Part shown: in pieces, positions 32,641 through 40,951 of the stretch
Layout: the number at the start of each line of letters is the position of its first letter
Numbering within the stretch: the first letter of the stretch is position 1
Assembly (NCBI RefSeq): GCF_003054705.1
Contig: NZ_QAYX01000019.1
Location: forward strand, 62,001 to 126,000
Length of the DNA: 64,000 nt
From: Opitutus sp. ER46
GTDB taxonomy: Bacteria; Verrucomicrobiota; Verrucomicrobiia; Opitutales; Opitutaceae
Reading direction: 5' to 3'
Made by a program: the position numbers and the translations under genes
The notes under the pieces: model-generated
What the model was told of the DNA's origin: nothing
Seen by the model: the letters and a program-made list of their open reading frames with translations, nothing else
The model's database searches: none

Positions 32641-34830
32641 TCAGCGCGCCGGCTCCAGCACGAGCGCAAACACGCACACGCCGAGCGCGCGGTCATCCGC
32701 CGGCGCGACCGCCGCCCCACCCGCGGCCCGCGTCCGCAGGACCAGGACCGATTCGCCCGGAGGCACCGTGACCGCCGGCAGTGGCACGCGTCCGCGTTCG
32801 CCCGGCACGCGCACGAAGGTTGGCCCCGGCCCTCCGGCGAGCGCCACGCCGAGGTCGACGGCGCCTTCGCCGCGCCCGTCGAGTTCGAGGCGCAGGGCGA
32901 CGGGATGCGACTGCGGATTCTGCACCCGCAAGGTCGCCTCCGGCGCCGTCCAACGCCACCGCTCCCCGCCCGGCAGCGTCTCCAAGGCATGCCAACCCCG
33001 CTCCGGCAACACGCGCACGAAGCCCGGCGCGCGAGTGTCGGTGAGCCAGTAGTGCGGCGTCACCCGGCGCGCCGCGGCTGGCCCGGGCTGGACCCGCACC
33101 ACCTCGGAGGAAAGGTCCCACTCGCCGCGCAAGGACGTGTTGAGCCGGCCTTCGTAGGTGTGCGTGAGAAAGTACTGCGGCTTTTGCAGGAGAAACGCGT
33201 TCGCCCAGAGCCGTGACCACATGTCGGGGATCAGCAGGTTGACCGACGCCACGTCGGGCATCGCCTCGATCCGGCGGAGCTGCCGGAGTTCGCCGTCCAC
33301 GCGCAGCGGCGCGCGCCAGAGGTGGTAAACCGACATCGCGCATCCAACGAGGTTGAGCGTCACAACGACGCCGGCGAAGGAGGCAACGGCGATCCAGTCG
33401 AAGAGCCGCATGCTCCAACGCAGCGTGATCCACCAGCAGAAGCCGCAGAGCAGCAGCGGATAGAAGACGGTGAAGAGCTTGAAGGCGTCGTAGCTCGCGT
33501 TGGTCCCGCGCAGCACGCCGCGGACTTCCAGGAAAGCGTACCCGAGCAGGACCGGGAGCGTCGTGGCCAGGACGAGCCAGACGCGCCAGCGCCGCTCGCG
33601 CAGCGACCGCGCGACTCCCCAGCTCAGCGCCGTGATCACCGCCACGCCCAGCAGCCAGCGCACGCCAAACCAAGGCCACGGCAGGAGGCTGCCGCCGCGC
33701 ACCATGCCGAGCCAGCCTTCCGGGCCGAGCGCTGGAATCCGCCACCCAAAGTCGTACGTCTGGAAAAGCAGGAACCGCTCCACGAGACCGCTGACCCGGC
33801 CCCAAAAGACCAGCCCGCAGGCCAGGAGCGGCGCGAGCATGATCACCGCCCAGCGCGCCAGCCGCGCCCAGCACCCCTGCCGCAAGGTCCACCCGCCGGC
33901 GTAGGCCACCGCAGGCACCAGCGCGACGAGCAGGATGAAATTGTAGCTCCCGAGCAGGAGGGCGTACGCCACCGCGAGCACTCCGGCCAGCGCCCACCCC
34001 GTCCGCCAGGTCAGCCGACCGTTCCACAGCGCAAAGCCCGCCCAACTGAGCAAGGCGATGCCGATGGCCGCCAACTGCGGCGCGGGCGAGACGTGCGCCA
34101 CCGAGTACCACGTGATCGGGCTGATCCCGTACAGCCCGGCGATGACCAGGCTCGCCACCCCGCTGTACCGGAACATCGCCCGCGCGACCCAGAACACCAC
34201 CGGCACCGTGCCCGCCAGCACGACCAGCGTCAGCACGCCGACGATCTCATGCGGCCCGCAGTCAAGGATGGTGCCGTTCAACGCCATCAGCGCCGAGGGC
34301 GTGAAGTGGTTCAACCGCAGCCAGAAGTCGGCAAAGTTGTCGGCCGACATCACGCGCACGACTTCCGTGAGGCCCAGAAACCCGGCGCGGTCGCCGCGCG
34401 CGAACTCCTGGAACACCCGCGCGCCGGCCGCGTAGTCCGCCGCATCGCAACTCCCCAGCGAGATCGTCGTCAGCCCCCGCGCGCCGAACCCGAGCGGCAG
34501 CAGCAGGAGCAGGAGCACGCCGAGGGTGATCAGGTACACGAGCCCGAAGCGCGTGACGTCGACCCGCGCGCGCCGAATCCCGAGCCGCCGCAGTCCAAGC
34601 CCGAGCAAAAACGCTGGCAGGATCTCCGCCGGCCACGCATAGCTGTTCGTCCCCGGGAGTCCGGCATAGGCGCCAAGCCAGACGACGAGCGACTGCAGCG
34701 CGAGGCCCGCCGGGATCACCAGCATGGGCCAGAAGCGATCCCAGCGCCGGGGCATCAACAGCATGGCCGCACCCAGTCCCCAGAAACAGACGTGGAACAG
34801 GAGCGCGACGGCAACGGCGAGAAACATCAT
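32641..34830 (-). CDS. Large polytopic membrane protein with a C-terminal soluble beta domain
   Basis: A 729-residue protein with roughly a dozen hydrophobic helices between residues 3 and about 500. A soluble C-terminal region of about 220 residues follows. It contains RVQNPQSHPVALRLELDG and AVTVPPGESVLVLRTR, which resemble the C-terminal domains of the membrane proteins at 35772 and 40952. The plan (many helices, large loops early, soluble tail) fits GT-C glycosyltransferases or O-unit-processing proteins, but no diagnostic motif is seen. The gene starts at a double ATG. It lies in a minus-strand run of polysaccharide genes upstream of the epimerase. Confidence 0.6.
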   Translation of the reverse strand: MMFLAVAVALLFHVCFWGLGAAMLLMPRRWDRFWPMLVIPAGLALQSLVVWLGAYAGLPGTNSYAWPAEILPAFLLGLGLRRLGIRRARVDVTRFGLVYLITLGVLLLLLLPLGFGARGLTTISLGSCDAADYAAGARVFQEFARGDRAGFLGLTEVVRVMSADNFADFWLRLNHFTPSALMALNGTILDCGPHEIVGVLTLVVLAGTVPVVFWVARAMFRYSGVASLVIAGLYGISPITWYSVAHVSPAPQLAAIGIALLSWAGFALWNGRLTWRTGWALAGVLAVAYALLLGSYNFILLVALVPAVAYAGGWTLRQGCWARLARWAVIMLAPLLACGLVFWGRVSGLVERFLLFQTYDFGWRIPALGPEGWLGMVRGGSLLPWPWFGVRWLLGVAVITALSWGVARSLRERRWRVWLVLATTLPVLLGYAFLEVRGVLRGTNASYDAFKLFTVFYPLLLCGFCWWITLRWSMRLFDWIAVASFAGVVVTLNLVGCAMSVYHLWRAPLRVDGELRQLRRIEAMPDVASVNLLIPDMWSRLWANAFLLQKPQYFLTHTYEGRLNTSLRGEWDLSSEVVRVQPGPAAARRVTPHYWLTDTRAPGFVRVLPERGWHALETLPGGERWRWTAPEATLRVQNPQSHPVALRLELDGRGEGAVDLGVALAGGPGPTFVRVPGERGRVPLPAVTVPPGESVLVLRTRAAGGAAVAPADDRALGVCVFALVLEPAR

Positions 34831-34963
34831 GGACGCAGCGCCGAAACGTTTGCCGGGTCCGCCCGCAACGCCAGTGCATTCTCTAATCCAACCACACCGC
34901 CGGAGTTCTCCCCGCCGTGGCGAGGCACGGCCGTTTCCAGCCGAGGCGGGGCCGGATCCTCAC

Positions 34964-35716
34964 TCAAAGCGCCGGCTTCTCCGCCACGGCGAGCACCGAA
35001 ACCCCGAACGGGAGCCGGCCCACCCGCCGCAGCCAGACGCGTTCCATGGCCATCGCCACATCAAAGGCCCGCTCCACCGGTGCGGGATAAAGCTGCACGT
35101 CGCTGCCCGCCCGCGGCGGCGGCAGGAGTTTGCGGCGCACCACCACCAGCGGAAACGGCACGGTGTTCCAGTAGGTCGCGCGGGGTGCCGCGAACCCGGC
35201 GTCCTGCAGTTGCCGCAACACCTGCGCGCGGTGATAGCGCCGCCGCGAATGCACCGCGACGTCGTGGTACGACCAGAGCCAGGCATAGGCCGGGACGTTC
35301 ACGATCACGCGCCCACCCGGACGCAGGACGCGGAAGAACTCCCGCAACGCGGCATTGTCGTCGTCGACGTGATACAGCACGTCGGCCGACACCACCGCGT
35401 CAAAACTCGCGTCAGCCCACGGCAGCGCCGTCACCGACGCCAGCGCCAGCTCAAAACCAAGCCCCGCCTCGCGCAGCCGAGCCTGCGCCAGGTCACGCGC
35501 CAGCGGGGAAAGATCGACGCCCTTCCAGCCCCAGCGCGGATGCCGCGCCGCCAGCCGCCGGATCAATCCGCCGGTGCCGCAGCCAGCATCGAGCACGTTC
35601 AGCTCCTCGCCGGCGCGCGCGCCGGCCAACTCGCGCTCCACGTGCGCATGCAGCGCCCGGAAGTACCACATGCGGTCTTCAACGTCGGCCAGTTTGCGGT
35701 ACTCGCTCGGGTCCAT
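34964..35716 (-). CDS. Class I SAM-dependent methyltransferase
   Basis: A 250-residue protein with motif I NVLDAGCGTGGLIRRLA near residue 38, GVDLSPLARDLAQARL as motif II, ALPWADASFDAVVSADVLYH covering motif IV, and LRPGGRVIVNVPAYAWLWS as motif V/VI. It belongs to the Methyltransf_11/25 group, which often O-methylates sugars or lipids. Location between two membrane-protein genes of the polysaccharide locus suggests modification of a glycan or its lipid carrier. The substrate cannot be deduced. Confidence 0.85.
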   Translation of the reverse strand: MDPSEYRKLADVEDRMWYFRALHAHVERELAGARAGEELNVLDAGCGTGGLIRRLAARHPRWGWKGVDLSPLARDLAQARLREAGLGFELALASVTALPWADASFDAVVSADVLYHVDDDNAALREFFRVLRPGGRVIVNVPAYAWLWSYHDVAVHSRRRYHRAQVLRQLQDAGFAAPRATYWNTVPFPLVVVRRKLLPPPRAGSDVQLYPAPVERAFDVAMAMERVWLRRVGRLPFGVSVLAVAEKPAL

Positions 35717-35741
35717 GAATCAGCAACGGGGCGGCAGCCTA

Positions 35742-35762
35742 CGACGCCGAGAACCGGCGTCG
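35742..35762 (-). terminator. Hairpin between the 35772 membrane gene and the methyltransferase gene
   Basis: Perfect 8-bp inverted repeat CGACGCCG (35742-35749) and CGGCGTCG (35755-35762) with a 5-nt loop, starting 10 nt after the stop codon of the upstream minus-strand gene. There is no U tract; partial read-through into the methyltransferase gene is likely. Confidence 0.4.
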
Positions 35763-35771
35763 ATCCGGTTC

Positions 35772-37916
35772 CTATCGCGCCGCGAGGACGCCCGGCGGCG
35801 CGTCGTCGGTCGGGTGCACGCTCGCCTCGTACACGGCGAAGCAGCGCAACTGGTCGCGTTCGTTGCTCATGCGGACGGGAGGCTGGCGCGAGCTGACGTC
35901 GAGGTGGTTGACCCCGGGCTCGAGCGTCATCGGCACCACGAGCTCCCGCCGCTTTTCATTGAGGGTGAGCTCGATCTTCACCCGGTTGTTCAAGGTGATG
36001 TCCACCTGGCGATCCCCCAGCGCGCGCAGGGCAAAACGCACCTCACACCGGAGCGCGCGCGGAAGCGGGTTGAAGAACGACATGGTCGCGGGCCCGTACG
36101 CCCAGCGCGGTTCGCCGGGCCGCGATTCGTGCCAGCCCCGGCCAAACGTGAAGGCCCGCGCGAGCGGCAGCTTCGGGCTGGCCGCCGGTTCGAGGAAGAC
36201 GATCACCTGCTCGCCGAGCCGGCCCTCGATCCGGCGCGTGCGGCCGGCGGCGGTCAATTCCGCCAGCAGGTGTTCCGCCCGGTCCGGGAACCCGCGACGG
36301 TTGATGTACAGCGCGGCGAAGCCATAGCTCTCCAACTCGCGCACCATTTCCCCCGTCGGCAGGGCCGCGGTGTCGCGCTGCCAGCGGCCACGGCTGCGAC
36401 CCTTGAGACTGCCATACGTGAACCGCATCGTGTCGGTGCCGAGATAGGGGCGGAAAAATTCGTAGTCGGTGAGCTGGAATGGCGGCACCACCTCGGGAAA
36501 ACCCAGCACCGGCAACTGGAACACCATCGCGTGCGCCGGCAGTTGCCGCTCCAGCTTCTGGCCAATCTCCAGATCCGACGCGACCCGCTCGGCGATCCGC
36601 ACCTTCTTCGCGTCCGGCGCCGGCGGGGGCAGTTGGTCGTAGAGGCCGAACGCCGCGACCAGGCCCGCGAGCCCAATGCTCCACCACCGGGAGCGTTGGT
36701 GCCACCAGGTGCTGATCCGCGTGACGAGGAAAAGGAGCACCAGCGCGGAGATGAAGATGCTGAAGCGGTTGGTCGCGCGAAAGACGTTCAACCCCGCGAA
36801 AAAGGCCAGGATGTTGGTGACGCCGCCGACCGACGCGAACGCCAGGACCCACGCGGCCGGCAAGGCAACGCCCGGCAGGCGCTCGCGCCGCAGCACCGCG
36901 CGAAACGATACCACCGCCAGCCAGATGAACGCGGCCATGCCGACGAGCCCGAGATAGGGGGCGAACGACTCGCCCGACCGCCAGTCGGACCACCGCGCGT
37001 ACCGCTGACCAAAGAACGCGAGCGGTTCCCAGCGATGGGTCGCCGGCGGCATGAACAGCTCGATGGGTTTCAGCGCGTATCGTTCGGTACCGCCGTAGTT
37101 GCGCACGATCGGCGGTGCCGCCGCCGTGTCCGCCGTGAACAGCCAGACATGGGACTCGACGACAAAGAAGGCGGCGATGGCCACCACGATGGCCACCACG
37201 CCGGTTACGATGTTCTCCCGGCGGCGCACACCGAGCAGCTGCCCGACGACCGCCCAGCCGACAAGCTGGAGGTACAGGAACAACGCATACGGGTTGCCGA
37301 TGCCGATGACCGCGGCGACGCCAACACAGAACACCCCGGTGGCGCCGCGCAGGCGCAGGCGCCGGCTCGTCGCCACCAGGCCGGCGCTCAACAACGTGAG
37401 CGGCACCATCCAGGTGTAGACGAAGAAGAGATGGTTCAGCCCGCGGTGAAAGGACTGGTAGGTGAAGGCGAACAACAGCGCCCCCGCCAGCGCCCACTCC
37501 CACCGCGCCCGCAGCCAGCGCGCGCAGCCGTAGAAGGACAAGGCCGCGGTGAGACTGCCGAGCAGGAGCGCCAGGTTCGCGGCGGGGTACACTCCGATCA
37601 CGCGAGCGACGCGCCCCAGCACCCACAGCAGCATCAGATCGGACGAGGGGTACGGACTCCAGTTGGCCCCGAACGGCGCGCCGAGCCGGGAGATCACCTG
37701 CGGCCGCAACGGCACGGTGTCGCCTTCGGCGGCCGCCTTGATGCGCGCGAGGATTTCCAGGGAGTCACCGCGATATTCCGTCGGCAACTGCCAGCTCGCC
37801 GGCGTCCAGCGGTCGTACTGCGCCATCCATACCAGCGTGGTGACGCAAACCAGCAGGACGACGCGCCAGCGCGCCGCTAATGCAGCAGCAAGGAAGTTAG
37901 GCCAGGGATTTCGCAA
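35772..37916 (-). CDS. Large polytopic membrane protein with a C-terminal beta domain; start uncertain
   Basis: From the TTG at 37916 (LRNPWPNFLAAALAARW) the protein has 714 residues: a first helix near residue 12-30, then a loop with YRGDSLEILARIKA and FGANWSPYPSSDLML, about ten more helices, and a soluble tail of about 240 residues. The tail ends with a domain (LRCEVRFALRALGDRQVDI, then LEPGVNHLDVSSRQ) also seen in neighbouring membrane proteins. The loop layout is GT-C-like. The same frame stays open upstream to an ATG at 38186, but those 90 codons translate low-complexity repeats, including six octamers. Which start is used decides whether octamer number could switch the gene on and off. 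Confidence 0.6.
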   Translation of the reverse strand: MRNPWPNFLAAALAARWRVVLLVCVTTLVWMAQYDRWTPASWQLPTEYRGDSLEILARIKAAAEGDTVPLRPQVISRLGAPFGANWSPYPSSDLMLLWVLGRVARVIGVYPAANLALLLGSLTAALSFYGCARWLRARWEWALAGALLFAFTYQSFHRGLNHLFFVYTWMVPLTLLSAGLVATSRRLRLRGATGVFCVGVAAVIGIGNPYALFLYLQLVGWAVVGQLLGVRRRENIVTGVVAIVVAIAAFFVVESHVWLFTADTAAAPPIVRNYGGTERYALKPIELFMPPATHRWEPLAFFGQRYARWSDWRSGESFAPYLGLVGMAAFIWLAVVSFRAVLRRERLPGVALPAAWVLAFASVGGVTNILAFFAGLNVFRATNRFSIFISALVLLFLVTRISTWWHQRSRWWSIGLAGLVAAFGLYDQLPPPAPDAKKVRIAERVASDLEIGQKLERQLPAHAMVFQLPVLGFPEVVPPFQLTDYEFFRPYLGTDTMRFTYGSLKGRSRGRWQRDTAALPTGEMVRELESYGFAALYINRRGFPDRAEHLLAELTAAGRTRRIEGRLGEQVIVFLEPAASPKLPLARAFTFGRGWHESRPGEPRWAYGPATMSFFNPLPRALRCEVRFALRALGDRQVDITLNNRVKIELTLNEKRRELVVPMTLEPGVNHLDVSSRQPPVRMSNERDQLRCFAVYEASVHPTDDAPPGVLAAR

Positions 37917-38071
37917 CAGAAGCTGGGACCAGCAGCCAGGGGTGTCCTTCTTTGAAAACGCCCGCCGCGATTCGCCGCAACCCTCAATTCCGGCGGCAGG
38001 CGCCGCCGGAGTGAAAGTGAGAGTGAAAGTGAAAGTGGCAGTCCAAGTCTTTCTCTTCCTCTTTCTCTCGA

Positions 38072-38119
38072 GGGATTGAGGGATTGAGGGATTGAGGGAT
38101 TGAGGGATTGAGGGATTGA
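38072..38119. repeat. Six perfect tandem copies of the octamer GGGATTGA
   Basis: Positions 38072-38119 are exactly six 8-bp units; one isolated further copy lies at 38284-38291. On the minus strand three units encode the 8-residue block NPSIPQSL in the frame of the 35772-37916 gene, if translation starts upstream at 38186. Because eight is not a multiple of three, gain or loss of one unit would shift that frame, the classic layout of a slipped-strand contingency locus. Confidence 0.9.
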
Positions 38120-38280
38120 GGTCCGCCTCCGGTTCTCGTAGCCGCCCTCGTTCTCGTTCTCGTTCTCGTTCCGTCACAGAGCGCACTGAGGCCGGATGAG
38201 GACACGGAGGAAAAGCCGCCGGATCTTCACTCCGTGCCCCTCCTCCGATCTCTGCCCTCCGTGTCCTGCCCGTTTCCGCC

Positions 38281-38311
38281 GCAGGGATTGAGTCGGCTCA
38301 CCAATCCCTGC
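38281..38311. repeat. Hairpin with 10-bp stem containing the octamer core
   Basis: GCAGGGATTG (38281-38290) and CAATCCCTGC (38302-38311) form a perfect 10-bp stem with an 11-nt loop. It lies about 87 bp before the ATG at 38398 of the glycosyltransferase and shares the GGGATTG core with the octamer array. It could be a terminator for leftward transcripts, a 5'-UTR structure or a binding site. Confidence 0.6.
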
Positions 38312-38397
38312 TCCCCCACTGTCACTCTCACTTTCACTCACCCTCAACTCCCCCGTTGCCAAGTTCGCCGTCGGCGCCTTCGCTCGGCGGCTCCTGC

Positions 38398-40050
38398 ATG
38401 TGTTCTGCCTCGCGCACGCCTCCCGCGGGTGGCGCCTATAGTCGGCGCTTCTCGCACTACTCGGGACTCTTCTTCGACGACTTCGACCAGGCCTCGGCGT
38501 GGATTCGCGAGGCAGCTTCGGTGCGGCTGCCGCCGCTCGGTGAGGTCACGCAGCTCATCGTGCGCGGCGAGTTTCGCCCTCACCCCGAGGCGCGGGGCAG
38601 CGAGCGCGTTTCGCCGGCGCTCGAGGTCTCCCTCGACGGCCGCCGCGTGGGACGCGTCACCCCCTTGCAGGCCGGCGCGTGGGAGATGCGCATCCCGGTC
38701 CCGACCGGCGCTGCGGCCGCTGCGATCACACTCCACTTCCGCCTGCGCGGCGTGGGGCGCACCAACTTTCTCGCGTGGGCCGGCCGCGTCACCGGGCTCG
38801 GCGCCCTGCAGCACTACCGACCCCAGCTGAAGAACCGGCAGCTCCGTGTCACCGCGATCACAACCGCCGCGGGCGAGCGGATCTTCGATTTCTCGCAGCG
38901 CGACGCCCCGTTCGTGGCGGCGTTCGCCCGCCGACACGCCCGGCTCGGGCTTAATATCGCCGGTTTTCTCACCGCCGACCTCGGCCTCGGCGAATCGGCC
39001 CGCTGCATGGTCCGCGCCGCCGATGCCGCGGCGATCCCCACCGCGCTGGTGCCGCTCAAGCTCAACTGCAAGAACCGGCTCGGCGACGACACCTACACGC
39101 CGCGGCTGCAGGAGGACAATCCGCACGACGTGAACGTCGTCCACGTCGACCCGCCGGCGGCACGCGACCTCGACCATCACCACGGGCGCGGCTTCCGCGC
39201 CGGCAAGTACAACATCGGCTACTTCGCCTGGGAACTGCCGGAGTTTCCCGACGCGTGGACGGCCAGTTTCGACTACTTCGACGAGATCTGGTGCCCGAGC
39301 GACTTCACGACCGCGGCGGTGGCGCTGAAAGCGCCGGTGCCGGTGCTCACGATGCCGCACGCCATCGGCTTTGCCCGCCCGGCCAGCAGCATGGCGCAAC
39401 TCCGCGCGGCACTGGGGCTGCCCGCGGACACATACCTGTTCCTCACGCTTTTCGACCTGAACTCCTACGCCGCGCGCAAGAACCCCCGTGCCGTGATCTC
39501 GGCCTTTCGCGAGTCGGGCCTCGCGGGCCGCGGGGCCGCGCTCGTCATCAAGGTTCAGAACGTCGCGGGCAACCCCGCGGACTTCGCGGCCCTGCAGCAA
39601 AGCGTGCACGACCTGCCCGGCACCGTGCTGCTGACGGAGACGATGTCCCGCGCCGACGTGTACGCCCTCGAGGCGGCATGCGACTGCTTTGTTTCGCTGC
39701 ACCGGTCCGAGGGCTTTGGGCTCTCCGTGGCCGAGAGCATGTTCCTCGGCAAACCGGTCATCAGCACCGACTGGTCCGCCACTGCCGAGTTTGTGACGCC
39801 GGAGAACGGCTGCCCGGTGCGCGTCCGGCTGGTCACGCTCGAACAGAACCATGGTCCGTACGCCAAGGGTTCGACCTGGGCGGAACCCGACGTGACCCAC
39901 GCGGCGGACCACATGCGCACGCTGTTTGCCGATCGCGCGCTGGCGGCCCGGCTCGGCGCGGCGGCGCGGGAGACCATGGAATCGCGCTTCGCCCCGGCGG
40001 TGATCGGCGCGCGGTATCGTCGGCGCCTGGAGTGTATCGCTGCCTTCTAG
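38398..40050 (+). CDS. GT4-type glycosyltransferase with an N-terminal beta domain
   Basis: From the ATG at 38398 the protein has 550 residues; a TTG at 38356 would add 14. An N-terminal region of about 170 residues is beta-rich (VTQLIVRGEFRPHP, ALEVSLDGRRVGRV, AAITLHFRLRGVGRTNFLA) and resembles the C-terminal domains of the neighbouring membrane proteins. The catalytic GT-B part has NIAGFLTADLGLGESARCMV, FDEIWCPSDFT, a donor-site LHRSEGFGLSVAESMFLGKP (ESM...E-type EX7E) and VISTDWSATAEFV. This is typical of retaining transferases that act on nucleotide sugars. It is divergent from the 35772 gene and followed by a methyltransferase. Confidence 0.85.
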   Translation: MCSASRTPPAGGAYSRRFSHYSGLFFDDFDQASAWIREAASVRLPPLGEVTQLIVRGEFRPHPEARGSERVSPALEVSLDGRRVGRVTPLQAGAWEMRIPVPTGAAAAAITLHFRLRGVGRTNFLAWAGRVTGLGALQHYRPQLKNRQLRVTAITTAAGERIFDFSQRDAPFVAAFARRHARLGLNIAGFLTADLGLGESARCMVRAADAAAIPTALVPLKLNCKNRLGDDTYTPRLQEDNPHDVNVVHVDPPAARDLDHHHGRGFRAGKYNIGYFAWELPEFPDAWTASFDYFDEIWCPSDFTTAAVALKAPVPVLTMPHAIGFARPASSMAQLRAALGLPADTYLFLTLFDLNSYAARKNPRAVISAFRESGLAGRGAALVIKVQNVAGNPADFAALQQSVHDLPGTVLLTETMSRADVYALEAACDCFVSLHRSEGFGLSVAESMFLGKPVISTDWSATAEFVTPENGCPVRVRLVTLEQNHGPYAKGSTWAEPDVTHAADHMRTLFADRALAARLGAAARETMESRFAPAVIGARYRRRLECIAAF

Positions 40051-40157
40051 GACCCGCGCGAGGCAACCGGCCCCACTCTGCCGCGGAAAGGCTTCTCCCC
40101 GCCCGAGTGGAAATTTGGGTGGAACCCGGCATTGATTTGGCCCTGCTCCCCTCTCCC

Positions 40158-40934
40158 ATGCCCGCGTTCTCCACCCCCAACCTGTCCGACCCGAAACAAG
40201 GCGAGCGCGAGTACTTCGCGCGGATCGGTCCCCAGGGGCGCGAGCACGCGATGCGCAAGCCGTTCTCCGACGCGCACGCCCTCGAATACCTCGCGAACGT
40301 CACCGCCATGATGGCCCTGTTGCCGCCGCCGCCCGCCCGCATCGCCGAATTCGGCTGCGGCACGGGTTGGCTGGGCCAGCTCTTCGCACAACGCGGGTAC
40401 GACGTGATCGGCTTCGACATCTCGCCGGACGCAATCCAGATGGCGGAACAACTGCAGCAGGAACGCGGGCTCGCCAACGTCACCTACGTGCTCGCCGACT
40501 ACGAGGAGGTGCGGGTGGCGTCGCCGGTGCAGGCCGTCCTGTTTCACGACGCCCTGCACCACGCCGAGTCCGAGGTCGCCGCGCTCCGCGCCGCGCATGC
40601 CGCGCTAGCCCCCGGCGGCGTCGTGTTATGCATCGAGCCGGGCGAGGGGCATAGCCAGACGCCCACCTCGCGCCAGATGGTGGCGGAGTACGGCGTGCAC
40701 GAGAAGGACATGCCCCCGCGCACGATTCTCCGCCACGCCCGCGCCGCCGGCTTCACCCGCACCCAGGTGCTGCCGTGGCCTTGGTTCCATCTGCGCGCGG
40801 TGTACCGGCCCTCGTATACGGAAGCCCGCGGCCCGTGGGACCTCCGCGGCCGCAAGTTGCTCAGCCTCTTCCGGCTGATCCGGTATTTCTTCAAGACCCG
40901 CCGCCAGGGACTCGTGGTCCTCTGGAAGGACTGA
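40158..40934 (+). CDS. Class I SAM-dependent methyltransferase
   Basis: A 258-residue enzyme with motif I IAEFGCGTGWLGQLFAQRG near residue 60, motif II VIGFDISPDAIQMAEQL, motif IV VQAVLFHDALHHAESE and motif V ALAPGGVVLCIEPGEGH. A basic C-terminal segment (LLSLFRLIRYFFKTRRQ) could touch the membrane. It belongs to the Methyltransf_11/25 clan and is distinct from the enzyme at 34964-35716. It follows the GT4 gene by 107 bp and converges on the next membrane gene (17 bp gap). A sugar or lipid-linked glycan substrate is likely from context only. Confidence 0.83.
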   Translation: MPAFSTPNLSDPKQGEREYFARIGPQGREHAMRKPFSDAHALEYLANVTAMMALLPPPPARIAEFGCGTGWLGQLFAQRGYDVIGFDISPDAIQMAEQLQQERGLANVTYVLADYEEVRVASPVQAVLFHDALHHAESEVAALRAAHAALAPGGVVLCIEPGEGHSQTPTSRQMVAEYGVHEKDMPPRTILRHARAAGFTRTQVLPWPWFHLRAVYRPSYTEARGPWDLRGRKLLSLFRLIRYFFKTRRQGLVVLWKD

Positions 40935-40951
40935 GCGTCCCCGCCGGCCCG

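Larger units (their letters stand above)
38009..38339. repeat. Perfect 18-bp inverted repeat pair around the octamer array
   Basis: GAGTGAAAGTGAGAGTGA (38009-38026) is the exact reverse complement of TCACTCTCACTTTCACTC (38322-38339). The 295 bp between them hold the octamer array, the CTCGTT repeats and a hairpin. The arm sequence is a simple GTGARA repeat, so the match may be partly low complexity. Confidence 0.65.
37917..38397. other. Repeat-rich region between divergent polysaccharide genes
   Basis: The region contains, in order: a perfect hairpin CCGGCGGC/GCCGCCGG (37990-38009), a GTGAAAGTGAGAGTGAAAGT stretch (from 38011), a pyrimidine run TCTTTCTCTTCCTCTTTCTC (from 38049), six GGGATTGA octamers (38072-38119), four CTCGTT hexamers (about 38148-38172), a 10-bp-stem hairpin (38281-38311) and TCACTCTCACTTTCACTC (38322-38339), the inverted match of 38009-38026. 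No independent gene is supported. Promoters of both flanking genes should lie here. Confidence 0.65.

Noticed and set aside
33322-35718. 798-codon plus-strand frame across the membrane protein and methyltransferase genes
   Set aside because: Pro/Arg/Gln-rich shadow of the minus-strand genes, which have clear helices and SAM motifs.
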